In this document: positions 11,805-23,336 of the stretch, one piece after another | Numbering within the stretch: position 1 is the stretch's first letter | How the letters are laid out: each line of letters opens with the position of its first letter | Source: Hygrophila difformis | Lineage: Eukaryota; Streptophyta; Magnoliopsida; Lamiales; Acanthaceae | Reading direction: 5' to 3' | DNA: 64,000 bases | Assembly (NCBI GenBank): GCA_030278955.1 | Contig: JAOANR010000002.1 | Coordinates: 10,219,982 to 10,283,981, forward strand | The notes under the pieces: model-generated | What the model was told of the DNA's origin: nothing | Seen by the model: the letters and a program-made list of their open reading frames with translations, nothing else | Database searches by the model: none | Made by a program: the position numbers and the translations under genes

Positions 11805-12245
11805 ACCACCTTTGTCGCCAACCGCCTTTTGTCGCGGAACCACGTTCCGCGACACAACCCTGTTTGGCGACAAAGGAGCCAAACTCTTGCATTTTGTCTG
11901 CATGGCTTTTTGTCGCGGAACATTCTTGTTGCGGAACCACGTTTCGCGACAAAATCTCATTCTGAGACAGAAAAATTATGCCATGCCCTTGTTTTTTTGA
12001 AAACCCTTGTCGCGGAACCACGTTCCGCGACAAAATTTTCCATGCATAGCGACAAAGACCAAATGCTTTAAAAATTTTCTGAAAATCCTTTGTCGCGGAA
12101 CACTCTTGTCGCGGAACCACGTTCCGCGACAAAATCCTGCTTAGCGACAAAGAAGCGTTATGCTGCCAAAAATTCTAAAAACTTGTCGGGATACCCATGT
12201 CGCGGACCTCGGTCCGCGACAAAATTTATGATATCGCGACAAAGA
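11805..12245 (+). repeat. Stem-loop array downstream of LTR TATA box
   Basis: Three nearly identical perfect hairpins, each with arms of about 11-12 bp and loop CAC, sit at 11830-11854, 12007-12033 and 12106-12132. Their arms are TTGTCGCGGAAC and GTTCCGCGACAA. Degenerate versions lie between them and up to 12245. They would be in the transcribed part of the LTR and so present at both ends of the genomic RNA. Confidence 0.85.
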
Positions 12246-12695
12246 CTCCCTTCTCTCTATTTAATCTCAAACATTCTTCATTCTCTTCCTATATTATATT
12301 GCATCACTCACATCATAACCCCATGGGTTAAGGTGTAACATTCTGGAATTGCAATATAGGGTGTTATGCTGCCCAAATTTTGATTCTCCATTTTCATCGC
12401 TTAACTAATTGAACCCTTGAGTCATTAATGATTAAAGATTGAGATTAGCAATAATTAAACATCAATAATCATCATGATTAAAGGATCTTTGTTCAATTGC
12501 CATTAAAATACTCCTCTATAAATAAAATCTTGATGACTTAAGCAGATAATCCGGGCTGTAATTAATTATGGTAGGAGGGATTATTTAAGATCATCAATTG
12601 TGGACCCAATCCACAACCTTGCATGAGAAACCAATGTCTCTCATACAAGGAATCTTCTTTTATTTCTTGTTGATTTTGTCTTTGCGTGTTGTGTG

Positions 12696-12787
12696 TAACA
12701 CTTAGTAATGGTACATCAGATTTATGTTGGCGGGTATTCCCTCATGGATAACTAGCTCGTAATCTGCGTATTAATTACTAAGTGTTA
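12696..12787 (+). repeat. 14-bp perfect inverted repeat inside the E1 LTR
   Basis: TAACACTTAGTAAT (12696-12709) and ATTACTAAGTGTTA (12774-12787) could form a stem with a 64-nt loop. It is not flanked by an obvious target duplication that I could confirm. Confidence 0.6.
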
Positions 12788-13917
12788 TTTTGCATGATCT
12801 GGATAGCAGTTAGAGGATGCCTTGGCGGTTCGTCCATCAGGGATTATAATAGCTGCTCAGCTAACCCCTATTCAGATACAATTTTATTTTTCTTATCTTA
12901 ATTTCCAACCCAAATTCTGATCTGCAATAAAACTCTGCTAATGTCTGTCAGCATTAGCTGATAAGTACTGCAGAGAGGAAGCATGTAGGTTTTTATCCAA
13001 ATTCACAGACAGTGGAGGCCCAACTGGTAGCGACACTGCCATTTTAGGGTTTCACCTGTCTAAATTCGCTTCATCCGAGTAATTGGGAAATTGGACAGTA
13101 GATGTTTACAGTCCACCCGATTATTCTGCCATTGTTTTGGTCTCCTGACCACATCATTTCTGTGTTTCATCTTCTGTCTAGACCCGCATCTATATTTTGG
13201 GTCAATTCATTTTACACTTCCATATATCCTTATGCATGCTATTATTATGTAAATATTGTGGTCTATATTATTTTGGGATCCTTCCCTTGGACAATAGAAG
13301 TCTAGATCTTAAACAGATATTGCTTATTAAATTTCCAACAAAAATTCATTTATAAAAACCGGATCTGAGTGAGGGATAAAATTCTTCAGTTATGACTAAT
13401 TCATATTCTGTCAAGGGCTGATTTTGGGAAATTAGAAGCAGAGTCAGCGATTAGGTCTCACCTAGACTGAAAGGATCTGTGTTTTAACTGAGAGTCTAGT
13501 ACCTGTTTAGGGAATGGTTTTCAAACTCATTATTTTCCAAAATTGCTGTTTGTTGGGAATCTAAAATTAAATATTACACCGAGATGGGGCCCACTTGGAC
13601 TCAAATACAGTGTAATAAATAATTTTAGAGGAACATCATCCAGGCCTTGGTTATTTTCTAAGATAGGGTTGAGTTTTCTTTCAACTGCTATCCTCTTCTG
13701 CCAAAGCCTATTTTTGAGTCCTGAGTGAGTTCATCCGGAACAAACTAATTTATTAGTTCGTTTCATTAGTTTGTATCTCATAATCACCCGGAAGGAAGTG
13801 AACACACAAGTGGTTCACCAAGAGCCGGGAATTCTTGATCCATACCCCTTCATCCTGATGGGGAGCTGTCTTTTACTACCAGGGTCAGATCTTCGAAACC
13901 TCCGAGTGATAGGTTTT

Positions 13918-14540
13918 AACTGCTTTCTTTAACGCTTTCTTTTATCGCTTTCTTTTAACTGCTTTCTCTAGAGGTCACTCGGTTGTATTGAGAGTTGCGT
14001 AACTGTTACTAGGATTGATAGTTAAGGGATAGTTCAGGGCTTGATTAGAATCTTTGGGTGTGACATGGGGGAATGATAGTAGTACTTGGCATTTCAATAA
14101 ATGATTTGTCGGGTGTTGCTTTTCCACCACAGATGAAGTAACATACCCAGGCCAGGGCAGTTACAATTCAGTGGTATCTTAGAATTTGCGGTCTTAAGAA
14201 CATGTAAACTCACACTGTAAGTACCTGTCTGTTAAAGGGAAAATAGTATTGAGAGCATGAGAATTAGCTATCTGATAGAATTATCCCAAACAAAGATCTG
14301 TGTATAAAAATGGAAGTTTAATACTGCATTATCTAAATCTTGTCCAATTTTTATTCTTTTCTTCCTGTCCCTTCTGTCTACACTGTGATATAGCTTCATA
14401 GCTAGCATAGTGTAAATATTCACTGCTTTCATAGACAGTATTTATCGCACTCTTAGAGTAATTTTACTTGCTTCCTAGAGTAAATTTATTTGCTTTATAG
14501 AATAGATTTAAACGCTTTTATAGTTTAGTTTAAATTCAGT
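13918..14540 (+). repeat. Short tandem GCTTTCTTTTA and CTTTTATAG-type repeats
   Basis: Around 13918-13972 the unit CTGCTTTCTTTAACGC recurs about four times. Around 14447-14540 units of about 22 bp (GCTT.CTAGAGTAAATTTATT) recur about four times with divergence. They appear as simple internal LTR expansions. Confidence 0.5.
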
Positions 14541-14729
14541 CAGTAGATGCTAATCACTCTTCAAACCATTTGGAGCAATACGAATGGAAAATCTAGTAAA
14601 ACGACGTGGGCCCTGCTTCTATCGCACATCCTCCAGTGAACGATCCGGTCTTACTATAAATTACTGCAATTTTTGACACCGTGCGCTTTCGGGCCACAGT
14701 TTCTTAACACGAGTAATAAAAACGTGACA

Positions 14730-15010
14730 ACCTATAAATATATCCCTAATCCTAACTCCGCCATCATAAATCGGTTTCATTAAATAAAATCGAAAACCAG
14801 GATTATGATTTTTCAGAAAATGCTCATGTAGTGGGAATGTGATAAAAGCTTCATGGCGCGAATCTTCATGACATGAAATTATGACAAATTTCATGATGCA
14901 AATAGCCAGGGACCTTCAGTGTGACAGACTGAAGGTCAAGATTGAACTATCTATCCCGGCTGCACCGTGAAAATTGTCAAAAGTTTCATGCCAGGGAGGT
15001 CCACAGCGCA
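14730..15010 (+). repeat. Duplicated LTR terminus with PBS-like sequence
   Basis: AGAAAATGCTCATG...AAAAGCTTCATGGCGC (about 14815-14858) resembles the true LTR end plus the start of the PBS. A second copy, AAATTGTCAAAAGTTTCATG (14971-14990), is identical to positions 64-83 across the LTR/PBS boundary. It is followed by CCAGGGAGGTCCACAGCGC, a decayed match to the leader. The E2 LTR ends with ...AAAGCTTCA then TGGCGCC, i.e. like the inner copy, so E1's LTR seems to have been lengthened by about 300 bp. Confidence 0.7.
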
Positions 15011-15158
15011 GCTCGAAATCAGAGCACCCCACATGAGTAGTAAAAAGTGAAATATATCCTTAAACCCCTTTCCCAAGAATCATAACTCTTCTCATTTAAT
15101 AAATTTAACCTGGGATATTTTAGAAAATACTCGTGTGCGGAAATTGTCAAAAGTTTCA

Positions 15159-17695
15159 ATCCCCTCCTTCCCTGGCCAATTTTCTGAACTTTTTGATCAA
15201 TCCTTCCAAGAAATAAGTCATGTTCCCTACTGTAGTTCCATGCAAGTTCATATCTTCAAAAACTTGCAGATCTTCAAGTGACTGATCTTGAAATGTGTTC
15301 ATCACTAATTTCTCCACTTGATCTAGAAATTCTTGCTCATCTGCAGCTTGTTCTGGTGGTGAATCTTGTTCAGTTCCTCTTTCTGAAGATCCTTGTAAAT
15401 CAATCTGACTTTGAATAAGATCCTTGTTAACCTGAGCTTGCTGATCTTCATCCTGTCCTTCTATATTATCTCTTTCAACAATCTGAGTCTGTTGAAGATC
15501 AGTGATCGGTTTAGTTGACCCTTGTCATCAGGTTGATGTTCATTGATACATGCTCTCCAGCCTTACGGATCTATATCTCCCACTTCCAAATTACTATAAG
15601 GAGTGAGTTCCAACCTCTCTGTATAGGGTATTACCCCTAAAGTTGGTTTGACTTTTTCTTCGTCAGAGCTGGTATCATACACCACATACTTAGGCTTCCT
15701 AGCCTTCATCTTTATTCTGAACTTCTTAACAGGTTTTTCAGGTTCTTTTTCTTGTTGCTTTTCTCTCTCAGGAGTGATTCCCAATTGTTCTACATTCTCA
15801 AGAGAAGACCCTTGCTGCTTAGGTTCTTCAGGATTAGTCTCCTTCTGCTCAGAAAGTAGCTTTCCTCTCCTTTTGTAAGTAACAACTTCCTTCTTTTCTT
15901 GAGCTGGTTGCAATATCTCATTATCTTCATCCATTAAACCCCTTGCTTTTGAAATTTCTAACGTCAAGTCCAGAATTTCTTTGGTTGCTAGTTCATCTTC
16001 ATTCTTCCTCTTCTTCGGAATTCGGCTAGTTTTCTCAGACTTGCTTGTCTCCACCTTTCTCCCAGTCCTTTTCTTAGCTGATGGTACTTCTTCTGAAGTG
16101 CTTGAACTAAGATTGTGTGACTTTCTCTTCCTGGTGGATACTTTCTTTTTACCTTTCTTATCTTGGGTTTTCATGAATTCCTCCCATTCACGCTTTGCCT
16201 TTTGTCTGTTTGCATAATAATGATCCATACTTTCTTGCAGAATCGGATGGAGTTCATCATTTCCTTCATTCCTTTCTCCTACAATAGTTGTGACTTCATC
16301 TACTATTCTCATTTTCTCAATTCTTTGTTCATCATCTGTGCTGTCTTCATCTGAATCATGCTTCTTGACATAAAAATTTTTACCCATTCCTTTTAACATA
16401 ACATTCATTCCCTTTCTGTTCAGATATTTCTCATTCCATGCATCCCAATCATCAATGATTGCCTGCTGAATTCTTCCTTGTGTTTGATCAGTATAGGGTC
16501 TATGCTCCTTGTATGCATTTTCTCTGCACATACTATCATATTTGATATACTTCTCAATGAATTCTTTCTTTCTCTCCTGAACATATCCATGAACTTCCTG
16601 TTGGAGAGTTGGAGGTAATCTCTTCATGATCTTGTTAGGTCTGTCTGTAATGAGAAGATCTGCATCTGCTGGTGTTATTGATGGGGCTGAAACTTTCCTG
16701 AAATTCGTTATAGGTTCCAGTCATTCATTAACAACAGATTCTCTGAAAATGTTCCTGACTATATTTTGTGGTGTCTGTTTTGCATCCGATCTCTGTTTCC
16801 TGTTCTTCCCTGATCTCTCAGCTTCTCTCTCCTCTGCATCCTTAACCCATGCTTGTTGTTCTGATATTAAATCAGCAAACTCTTCTAATGGAAATTCCTC
16901 ATCAGGTTTCCTTGTCAACCCTGGTTTAAGAATCCTTCTCTTCAGATTTAGTCCCTTAGCCCACTCATTCATATGTCTGATCCAGCTATTCCTAGCTTCC
17001 TGAATGGTTCTAAGGACATCTCTCCGTACCATCTTGCCTTGTTTAGCTTTCTTAAAATAAGGCTCGAGGTCATGTCTCAAATTGATCCGAGCATCAATAA
17101 TCCTATCCAGGGCCAAATTTGTCAAGAAATTCTGTTCAATGGGTCCCCTCTTATTCAAGAATATTGGAGGCATGTATGCAGGGAGTGCCTGCTGAGCATC
17201 ATAGACTCTAGCATTTCGGATTTCTTGAAGTTTGCAACAATGTTTGGTGAGTCGCTTCACATATTTAGGTAGTGGTTGAGGATCAAAGTAATCCAACTCC
17301 AACCCTATTTGATCTTTTGGATTGATAATTCTGTAGCATTCATGATTCCACTCAGCCATGCTCTTCTTTTCCCTTTCCAAAAGTCTTTCGAGTCTGATTT
17401 CATTAGGCAGATGCCTGTCATTGATGAGAAATATCATTTGGTCATCCCAAAATTTACTCATCTTATCCCAGAATGCTTCTTCTAAATCAATCATCAACGA
17501 TTCCTTTTCTTTATCTGGTATATGTTGAATCATGAATGGATTGACATAAAAGATTGGAGGTGAAATTTCCATCCCTGACCATCCACCGCTTTTCTGAATA
17601 GTTTCCACCATTTTTGTTGTTTTCCTCATCATCAAGAATGATTTCTCTTTCTTATCTGATTCTATACCTCGAGCTTGAAGTTCTTCATAGGTCAT
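15159..17695 (-). pseudogene. Large unrecognised ORF downstream of the F-box cluster (E2), cut by E1
   Basis: ATG at 17695 opens 324 codons to TGA at 16721-16719. The frame then continues open to 15563, including an ATG at 16627. A third open stretch in another frame (about 15530-15159) runs into the E1 LTR end. Together this is a charged protein of more than 800 residues. The first part is rich in Arg/Glu/Trp with predicted helices. The second is Lys/Glu/Ser-rich with nuclear-localisation-like runs (AKKRTGRK, RIPKKRKNE). The third is Gln/Asp/Glu-rich. I recognise no domain, no signal peptide and no transmembrane segment, so it is not a typical envelope. Its position, after pol in the element's orientation, is where Athila elements carry an extra ORF. 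The single stop and the E1 insertion make it dead now. Confidence 0.6.
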
Positions 17696-17753
17696 CTTAT
17701 GAATCCTTAAGAAAGAAATAAGAATAAACTGATTAACTCAGTGTCACCATACT

Positions 17754-17881
17754 CACATTTAGAGCTTGACTCTAAATGTGCAGATGATAAAAGGAAACAT
17801 AATGCCAGGTTTTCCTTTTTATATTCATCATTCTTTTCATGGTATCACCATACTCACATTTATAGATTTGCTTTAAATGTG
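17754..17881 (-). promoter_or_regulatory. Two CACATTTAGAG-type hairpins upstream of the large ORF (E2)
   Basis: 17754-17780 is a perfect 11-bp stem CACATTTAGAG/CTCTAAATGTG with a 5-nt loop. 17855-17881 is a weaker copy (CACATTTATAG/CTTTAAATGTG). On the minus strand both are followed by GAGTATGGTGA. They correspond to the hairpins at 6326 and 8118 in E1 and lie 60-190 bp before the ORF start. Confidence 0.65.
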
Positions 17882-18043
17882 AAAATTTCAGTGCTGACTA
17901 AGTCTACTTATTGCAGAATAAAAATAACAGAGAACTTACAAACATAACATCAACAATCAAAACAAAATATAGAATTCATCAGATTCTTGCTAATACTATG
18001 GAATTACAAAGCATGATGTTTCTTATGACATTCAATCTGTCAA

Positions 18044-18791
18044 TTACAAATGAGGAGGCGTCTCCCCCTCAATTCCAAATCTGAGGAACAGATTACAGTG
18101 CTCAGAGACTAAGCACCTCATGCAGTAAATTGAGGTGACTCCATAAGAGTTCCTTGAAGGGCCGTGATTATTATCATAATAGTTCCTAAGATTGCAAAGT
18201 CTCTTCTTAGGTTGTCCTTGAAAAGGTGAAATAAATTCCTCATAGTTTGATAGCCACCCTCTGACTTGAAGCCGAAGATCCTTGAGCCTTCGTCTATTCT
18301 TACATAGAGTAGCAAAGAGCCAAATTCCCTTCTCTTGTTCTTCAACTTCATCCTTACTCAAAAGCATAAGAGCTTTTACGTAAATGGATGGGGGGTGATT
18401 ATCAGTGATTGCAGGTTTTAAGAGATCAAATGCTGCTTGTTCATTCTTAACTTGAATAAACAAACGCAGTGCCTCTTGTAACTGGTACATCCAATTTCCT
18501 GCATTTCTGCAGCTTTCAAGAAAAACTCTTTGTGTCTCTTCAAAAGTCCTCCATCCCCATGCAGAAAATTCTTCCAGAGAAGCTTTTTTCAAGACTAAAG
18601 GATGATGGGTAGCCTCTTCAAGCTCTTTGCAGACTAATTTACAATTAAAGACAGTCTCAAGGTGATCAAATGCCAATCTTGATAAAATGTTTCCAAGAAT
18701 CTCATAAGGAAGATCTGTGATTTGAGTTTCCCCCGATCCAGATTTCTTTATTGAAGTCCTTGGTTGCTTTGAAGAGCTTCCAATTTCACAG
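18044..18791 (-). CDS. F-box gene A (3' exon) in the E2 cluster
   Basis: The coding exon starts after the acceptor CCTACTCAG (exon begins at 18791). It reads through an F-box (ITDLPYEILGNILSRLAFDHLE), the family blocks GNWMYQLQEALRLF and FDLLKPAITDNH, and a C-terminal Cys pair (YCMRC), stopping at 18044. About 249 residues are open. No 5' exon is visible immediately upstream. The first base after the acceptor is in the same phase as the other F-box exons, so a shared upstream exon (for example 20877-20861) could be used. It probably encodes an SCF substrate adaptor; the target is unknown. Confidence 0.75.
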
Positions 18792-19003
18792 CTGAGTAGG
18801 ATTAAAAAAAATAGCCGAATTAAAAGCTAGAGAATGAAATTCATTAATGCAAAAGGAATGTACAGATTAGGTCATCCAGAGAATTCATTGTCCAAGACAA
18901 TAAGCACAAAAGATTACAAGCAAAGGAGAATATGAACTGCTTGATTACTACACTAGTCTAATTCTAGCAATTCATCTTCATTTTGCTCTTCTTCTTCATT
19001 GTT

Positions 19004-19706
19004 CTATTGCTCCCAGTCAAATAATATGCCCTGTTCTCCACTTGCTCTTCTGTATTGCTTGACATAGTCAAATAATTCACATGGAACACACTCCATCCTT
19101 TCATTGAAGGGTAATTGCTGTCGCTCTTCAAGGGAGTGATCCTTACAAAAACTCCTTTCCTCTTGATCAAGGAATGGATTTGGGAACTTCTCACAGTAAA
19201 GAAGCCAGTGCAGAACACTTATTTTAAGGAAAGCTAAATCGAAGGGATCCTGGGTTACAGATTCAATCAATTGAATTCCTTCCTCATCCAGTTGTGGGTC
19301 TTGTTTGGAAAGCAATAGAAGACATCTTATGAAAGCAGTTGGTTTGTGTTTATCATCTAATCCGGGCTTTAAGATTTCATAGGCTTTTTCTTCATTTTTA
19401 TCATCCACAAAGGCTGTCAGTGCAGTTTCGATATTAAACATATAGTTGCCTGCATCCTGACATTTTTTAATGAATTTGACCTGATTACTTGGATAAACAT
19501 TTCCTCTCCAAATAGCACAAGTTTCCAAATTAACTCTCTTTAGAGCTAATGATGATCTGCTTGCTGAGAGGAATTGCTTGGATGTTTCAGATGCTCTAAA
19601 AAGTGTCTTTATGCTTTCCATTCCTAGTCTCGACAGAATGTCTCCCAGTAACTCAGTTGGTAAATCAAATATTTGAGTTTCCAAGTGTTGAGGGATTTCG
19701 ACATTT
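19004..19706 (-). CDS. F-box gene B (3' exon) in the E2 cluster
   Basis: The exon begins after TTTTTAG (19706) with NVEIPQHLETQIFDLP and continues 226 residues from an internal ATG at 19684. The F-box is FDLPTELLGDILSRLGMES. Family blocks GNYMFNIETALTAF and YEILKPGLDDKH follow, then a Cys/His end (SFCKDHSLEE, MECVPCEL). It is intact. The residues just after the acceptor resemble those in gene D, which shows common descent of the exon border. No 5' exon was found within 170 bp upstream. Confidence 0.78.
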
Positions 19707-19880
19707 CTAAAAAGAAAAGGAGGAAAAAAACACAGAATTAAGAGTAAAACTCATCATTTATGCAGTAATTAAGAAATAGAGATTAGATTTTATTAACAAA
19801 ACCAACCTGCATTACATAATACAAAAGACTTGGTTTGGTGACAGTTTCAAAGTCTAATATTAGGAGACTTGTCACACGCA

Positions 19881-20625
19881 TCAATATCTTCTTTCTTCAT
19901 CCAAGAATTCTTCATTAATGCTATGGTTATCAGAATTCTCCTTTGCTGCCATCCTAAAATCAGCTATTGCTCTACTTGTATCACAACAAAGATAGTTGAT
20001 CTGATCTTCTCTATGATTAAAATATAATGGCCTATGAAAGTTTTCCAGATCATTATCATCAATAATGCAGAATTCCCTCTTTTTCTGGCCTAAGAATGGA
20101 TTCGGGACATATTCCCATTCTGAGAGTAAAGTGAGAAGATCATATCTAAAATCGTAGCTATTTAACCTATCATTTAATATAGGACTAATTAAATGAAGCC
20201 CTGCATCTATTTCCTTTCTAGAAACTTGGCTTAAACAACATAAGGCTTTAAAATATTGCGAAAATTTGGAATTGTCATTTATCCCTTCTTCCAGGATTTG
20301 AAACGCCTTGTATTCTTTACCCTGTGTGAACAGTTCCATAGCCTTATGTAGGTTCAATATGTGATTTTTAGCCCTTCTGCAGGAGTGTAGAAACTCGGCT
20401 TTACCAGAAGATTCATTAGAAATTCTCTTAAAAGCCGGATCCTCTACATTAAATCTCCGGAAAACAGTAGGGTAGTTTGAAACCATTTTGAATGTTGAAC
20501 AAGTTCTTTTGCAATGGAGCAAATCTTCGAAGCTGCTCTGCCCTACTCGTGACAAAATCTCCCCAATGATGTCCAGTGGAAGATCAGTCAAGTGTAGTGC
20601 AGAGAACTCAGAAGCCTGCTCTTTA
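19881..20625 (-). CDS. F-box gene C, exon 2
   Basis: The exon starts after AACAGCAG at 20625 and encodes a leader and the F-box (LTDLPLDIIGEILSRVGQSS). It continues through KNHILNLHKAMELF, FQILEEGINDNS, REFCIIDDN and a Cys pair near the end, stopping at 19881. With exon 1 (20877-20861) it gives about 254 residues with no stops. It has the most complete gene structure of the cluster. A TATA-like TATACCC...TATAACC lies upstream at about 21030-21045 on the minus strand. Confidence 0.8.
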
Positions 20626-20860
20626 CTGCTGTTTGAGCGAGTTTTAAAGAAGGAAAATCAGTTGTTTGTATTAATGAAATTATACTACCAAAATTCCTAC
20701 GATTTTAAGGAAGAATGTGAATGAATGAAGAGAGATTATGCGAAATGCAAAATATAAACCCTAGTATACTAGTCAAGCGTTTAGGTGCGGAATGCAGAAG
20801 AAAAATCTGAAGAATTGAAACACCAGGAAGAATAAAACGAAGTATGAATGGAAGGCTTAC

Positions 20861-20877
20861 GGATTGTTGCCTGCCAT
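20861..20877 (-). CDS. F-box gene C, exon 1 (17 bp)
   Basis: ATGGCAGGCAACAATCC followed by the donor GTAAGC encodes MAGNNP split across the junction. Gene D has the same exon with two codon changes and the same donor. The intron to exon 2 is 235 bp. Two independent conserved copies of the exon and donor make it convincing. Confidence 0.75.
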
Positions 20878-21275
20878 TTGAGTGAGTTCCTGGAGTTGAT
20901 GGTACTTCGAACGGTTCTGGATGAAAATTTCGCAAATGGAAGAAGAGAAGCTTGATAATGGCAGTTTCTCCTTCGAGAGAGAAATATACGGATAGATATG
21001 AAAGTGATTTGAAAAGATATGGAGGTTATAGGGTATAAAAAAGAAGTGGGCTGGCCTAGTTTAAAAGCTGCAGAGTAGGATACTCAAGCGTTTTTCCTCT
21101 CTTAGATTATACTAATTAGGTCTAGGCCTGCCACATCAGTGGGTTTGAATATTAACTCAAAATTTGAGTTAATAAACCCACACAAGCAAAGCTTGGACGA
21201 AAATAGATTAGTTTGAAAAACAAAGCGAGGGGTAAAAATTGAAAAGGATTAAGGCTACAAAATTATGCATTGAGT

Positions 21276-21591
21276 CTAATTAGATTCTAAATCAGACTCT
21301 AAATCCAATTCATCTACATACTCATTAAAAGCTACCCTTAATTCCTTCATTAAGGTTACCAATCCTTTCCTTTCATCCCCTAAATATACTCCTCTTTTAG
21401 TCTAAAGGACGTTTGGAAGCCCCATTCAACATTTTACAGATTAATTTGCAATTGATGGTCAAACACCAATCTTGACAGATTTTCTCAAGAATCTCATAGA
21501 GAAGTGTTGTGATCTGAGTTTCCCTTGATCCAGACTCCTTTGATAATTTTTTTTTTTTTTTGGTTTCATGAGGAGCTTCCAGTTTCATCAC
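21276..21591 (-). pseudogene. F-box pseudogene with internal deletion
   Basis: The left part (sense) encodes a gene A-like N-terminus (ETQITTLLYEILEKICQDW, INCKLICKML). After a break near 21397-21340, a different frame gives a gene E-like C-terminus (LMKELRVAFNEYVDEL), ending with TAG at 21276. About 450 bp of the gene middle is missing. A run of T (A in the sense) at 21548-21560 sits in the N-terminal part. Confidence 0.7.
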
Positions 21592-21783
21592 TAGTTAATA
21601 ATTGGAAAGGATAATGTAATTGAATTAAGAAAAGGAGCATAAAGGAAAGAAAGTACAGGAATTGTAGAGTAACAAGTTTAATAAAAACATATTAATAGGT
21701 GGTTCCAAATTACATCTCAATATTGCTGAAAATACAAAAATTATAACCATAGCTTTTCCTTATTCTAGAAAATACTGAACTAT

Positions 21784-22515
21784 TCAAGGATTAACAATTT
21801 CCTCTTCATCAGAATCAGTCCACAGAAATTCATCAGGGAACACCTCACCACAATACAATCTGAATTGCCTTACTATGTCAAAGAATTGACAAGGAATACA
21901 GTCCATCCTAACATATGGTGGTAACAAGGCTCGTTCCTGCAATGTATGAGTCTTGCAATAACTCCTCTCTTCTTGACCTTGAAAAGGGTTTGGGATTCTT
22001 GGAAAATGGATTAACCAATGAAAAAGATAGAGCTTAATGAAAACAACATCTAAGACATTTGAAGCTGCTGTTTTGATCAACTCTAAACCTGCTTCATTTA
22101 GCTTGTCATCTTGTTTTGTTAAGAGAAGCATTGTTCTGAGTAGAATGGTGGGTTGATGTTCATCGTCTAGTCCTGACTTAAGGAATTCAAAGGCTTTCTT
22201 CTCATCCCATTCATCAACAAATGCTATCAATGCAGGTTCGATATTAACATAAAATTCCCTGCATTTTGGCATTCTTGAATGAACCTTTTCTGATTATCAG
22301 AATAGACATCTTCCCTCCATCTCATACATGATTCCAGGTTTGCTCTCTTGAACACAAGATGAGTTTTGCTCGCTTGATAGAATATTGGAGAGACTTATGC
22401 TACCCTAAAGAGTTCCCTCACACTGTCTTTTCCAAGTCTCGATATAATATCTCCCAGCAACTCAGTGGGTAAATGAGATATCTGAGTTCCAAGGAGTTGT
22501 GGATTCCTAGCATTT
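21784..22515 (-). pseudogene. F-box gene D, exon 2, broken
   Basis: After the acceptor AAACAG (22515) the frame encodes NARNPQLLGTQISHLP and the F-box TELLGDIISRLGKDS, then meets TAA near 22398. Homology continues in another frame (HLVFKRANLESC...) and after a second shift in a third frame from about 22272 to 21784 (EPALIAFVDEWDEKKAFEFL, GLDDEHQPT, SYCKTHTLQE, MDCIPCQF). At least one stop and two frameshifts make it a pseudogene. The exon 1 partner is 22898-22882. Confidence 0.8.
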
Positions 22516-22881
22516 CTGTTTCCAGAAAAGAATACAATAAGGAATACAAAAGAGAACTTTTATCTAAAATGATGGAACTATCAATTCGAAAATGGGATTT
22601 CATTTCTATTGCCAAGCTCCAATAGTCTCGTATGGATAATGCGTCAGTTACAAATTAAAGATTTCAGAAAAACTCTCCAATACATTGTTTAAATGAGTTT
22701 AGAGAAACGGCTTTCAGTTATGAGAAGTCTAAATGTTTAGTTTTTTTTTTCGATTTCTATAGCCAAAATGAACTCATCGAGAATTCAGAATCATAAACCC
22801 TAGGTCTAATAGCGTAATCCGGAGACAAACATTGCAGAATAGAACAACAATGTGAAAGATAGGATAAACTAGATTGCTTAC

Positions 22882-22898
22882 GGATTGTTCTCGGCCAT
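22882..22898 (-). CDS. F-box gene D, exon 1 (17 bp)
   Basis: ATGGCCGAGAACAATCC followed by the donor GTAAGC, homologous to exon 1 of gene C. The intron is 366 bp. The gene it belongs to is disabled by later mutations in exon 2. Confidence 0.7.
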
Positions 22899-23336
22899 TT
22901 TCTTCGTCGACTGGGTTTCTGAATGAACTTGCTACGAGAATGATTGAGAATGGTAGTATTGGTGTGTGACGATTTCTTCTCGGGAGAGAAAAGGAAAGAA
23001 AGACTGATGAAAAGTTTTGAAATGACAACTAAGGGGAATGACTGCAAGGATATAGCCGACCTATTTCTATCTAAGAACTGCATGGGTCAAGATAGTAAAT
23101 CTTGTCTCTGCAGAGAGTAATGATTAAGCCTAAAATAAGCCTATTTGAAAAATAAATTTATTTAAAATGACTCAGATAAGAATCTAGTGCAAAAGATAAG
23201 ATCAAGTCATTTTTCAACAAAAGAATAAAGCGAGGAGTAAAGAAGACATATCATCATCAGAGAGCTCAAAATTAAACAAAAATTAAGAGAATACATAATC
23301 ATTTAATTTGTATCTGAATCAGTTTCTAATTCAGAC

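Larger units (their letters stand above)
10525..15158 (+). repeat. E1 3' LTR (about 4.6 kb)
   Basis: The left end is placed at TGTTGATAATGG because it follows the boundary motif and resembles the left end of the E2 LTR (a TGATGACAG start, both with a short dyad in the first 30 bp). The right end is fixed by identity of 15078-15158 with 1-81. A TATA box lies at 11163-11170. Stem-loop clusters lie on either side of it. The LTR is longer than usual for Athila (1.5-2 kb typical). Part of the excess is at the right end, where the terminal region plus PBS-like sequence is repeated (about 14730-15010). No ORF of note. Confidence 0.85.

Noticed and set aside
15159..17695. Envelope gene
   Set aside because: The position fits, but no signal peptide, transmembrane segment or cleavage motif is visible, so it was left unnamed.
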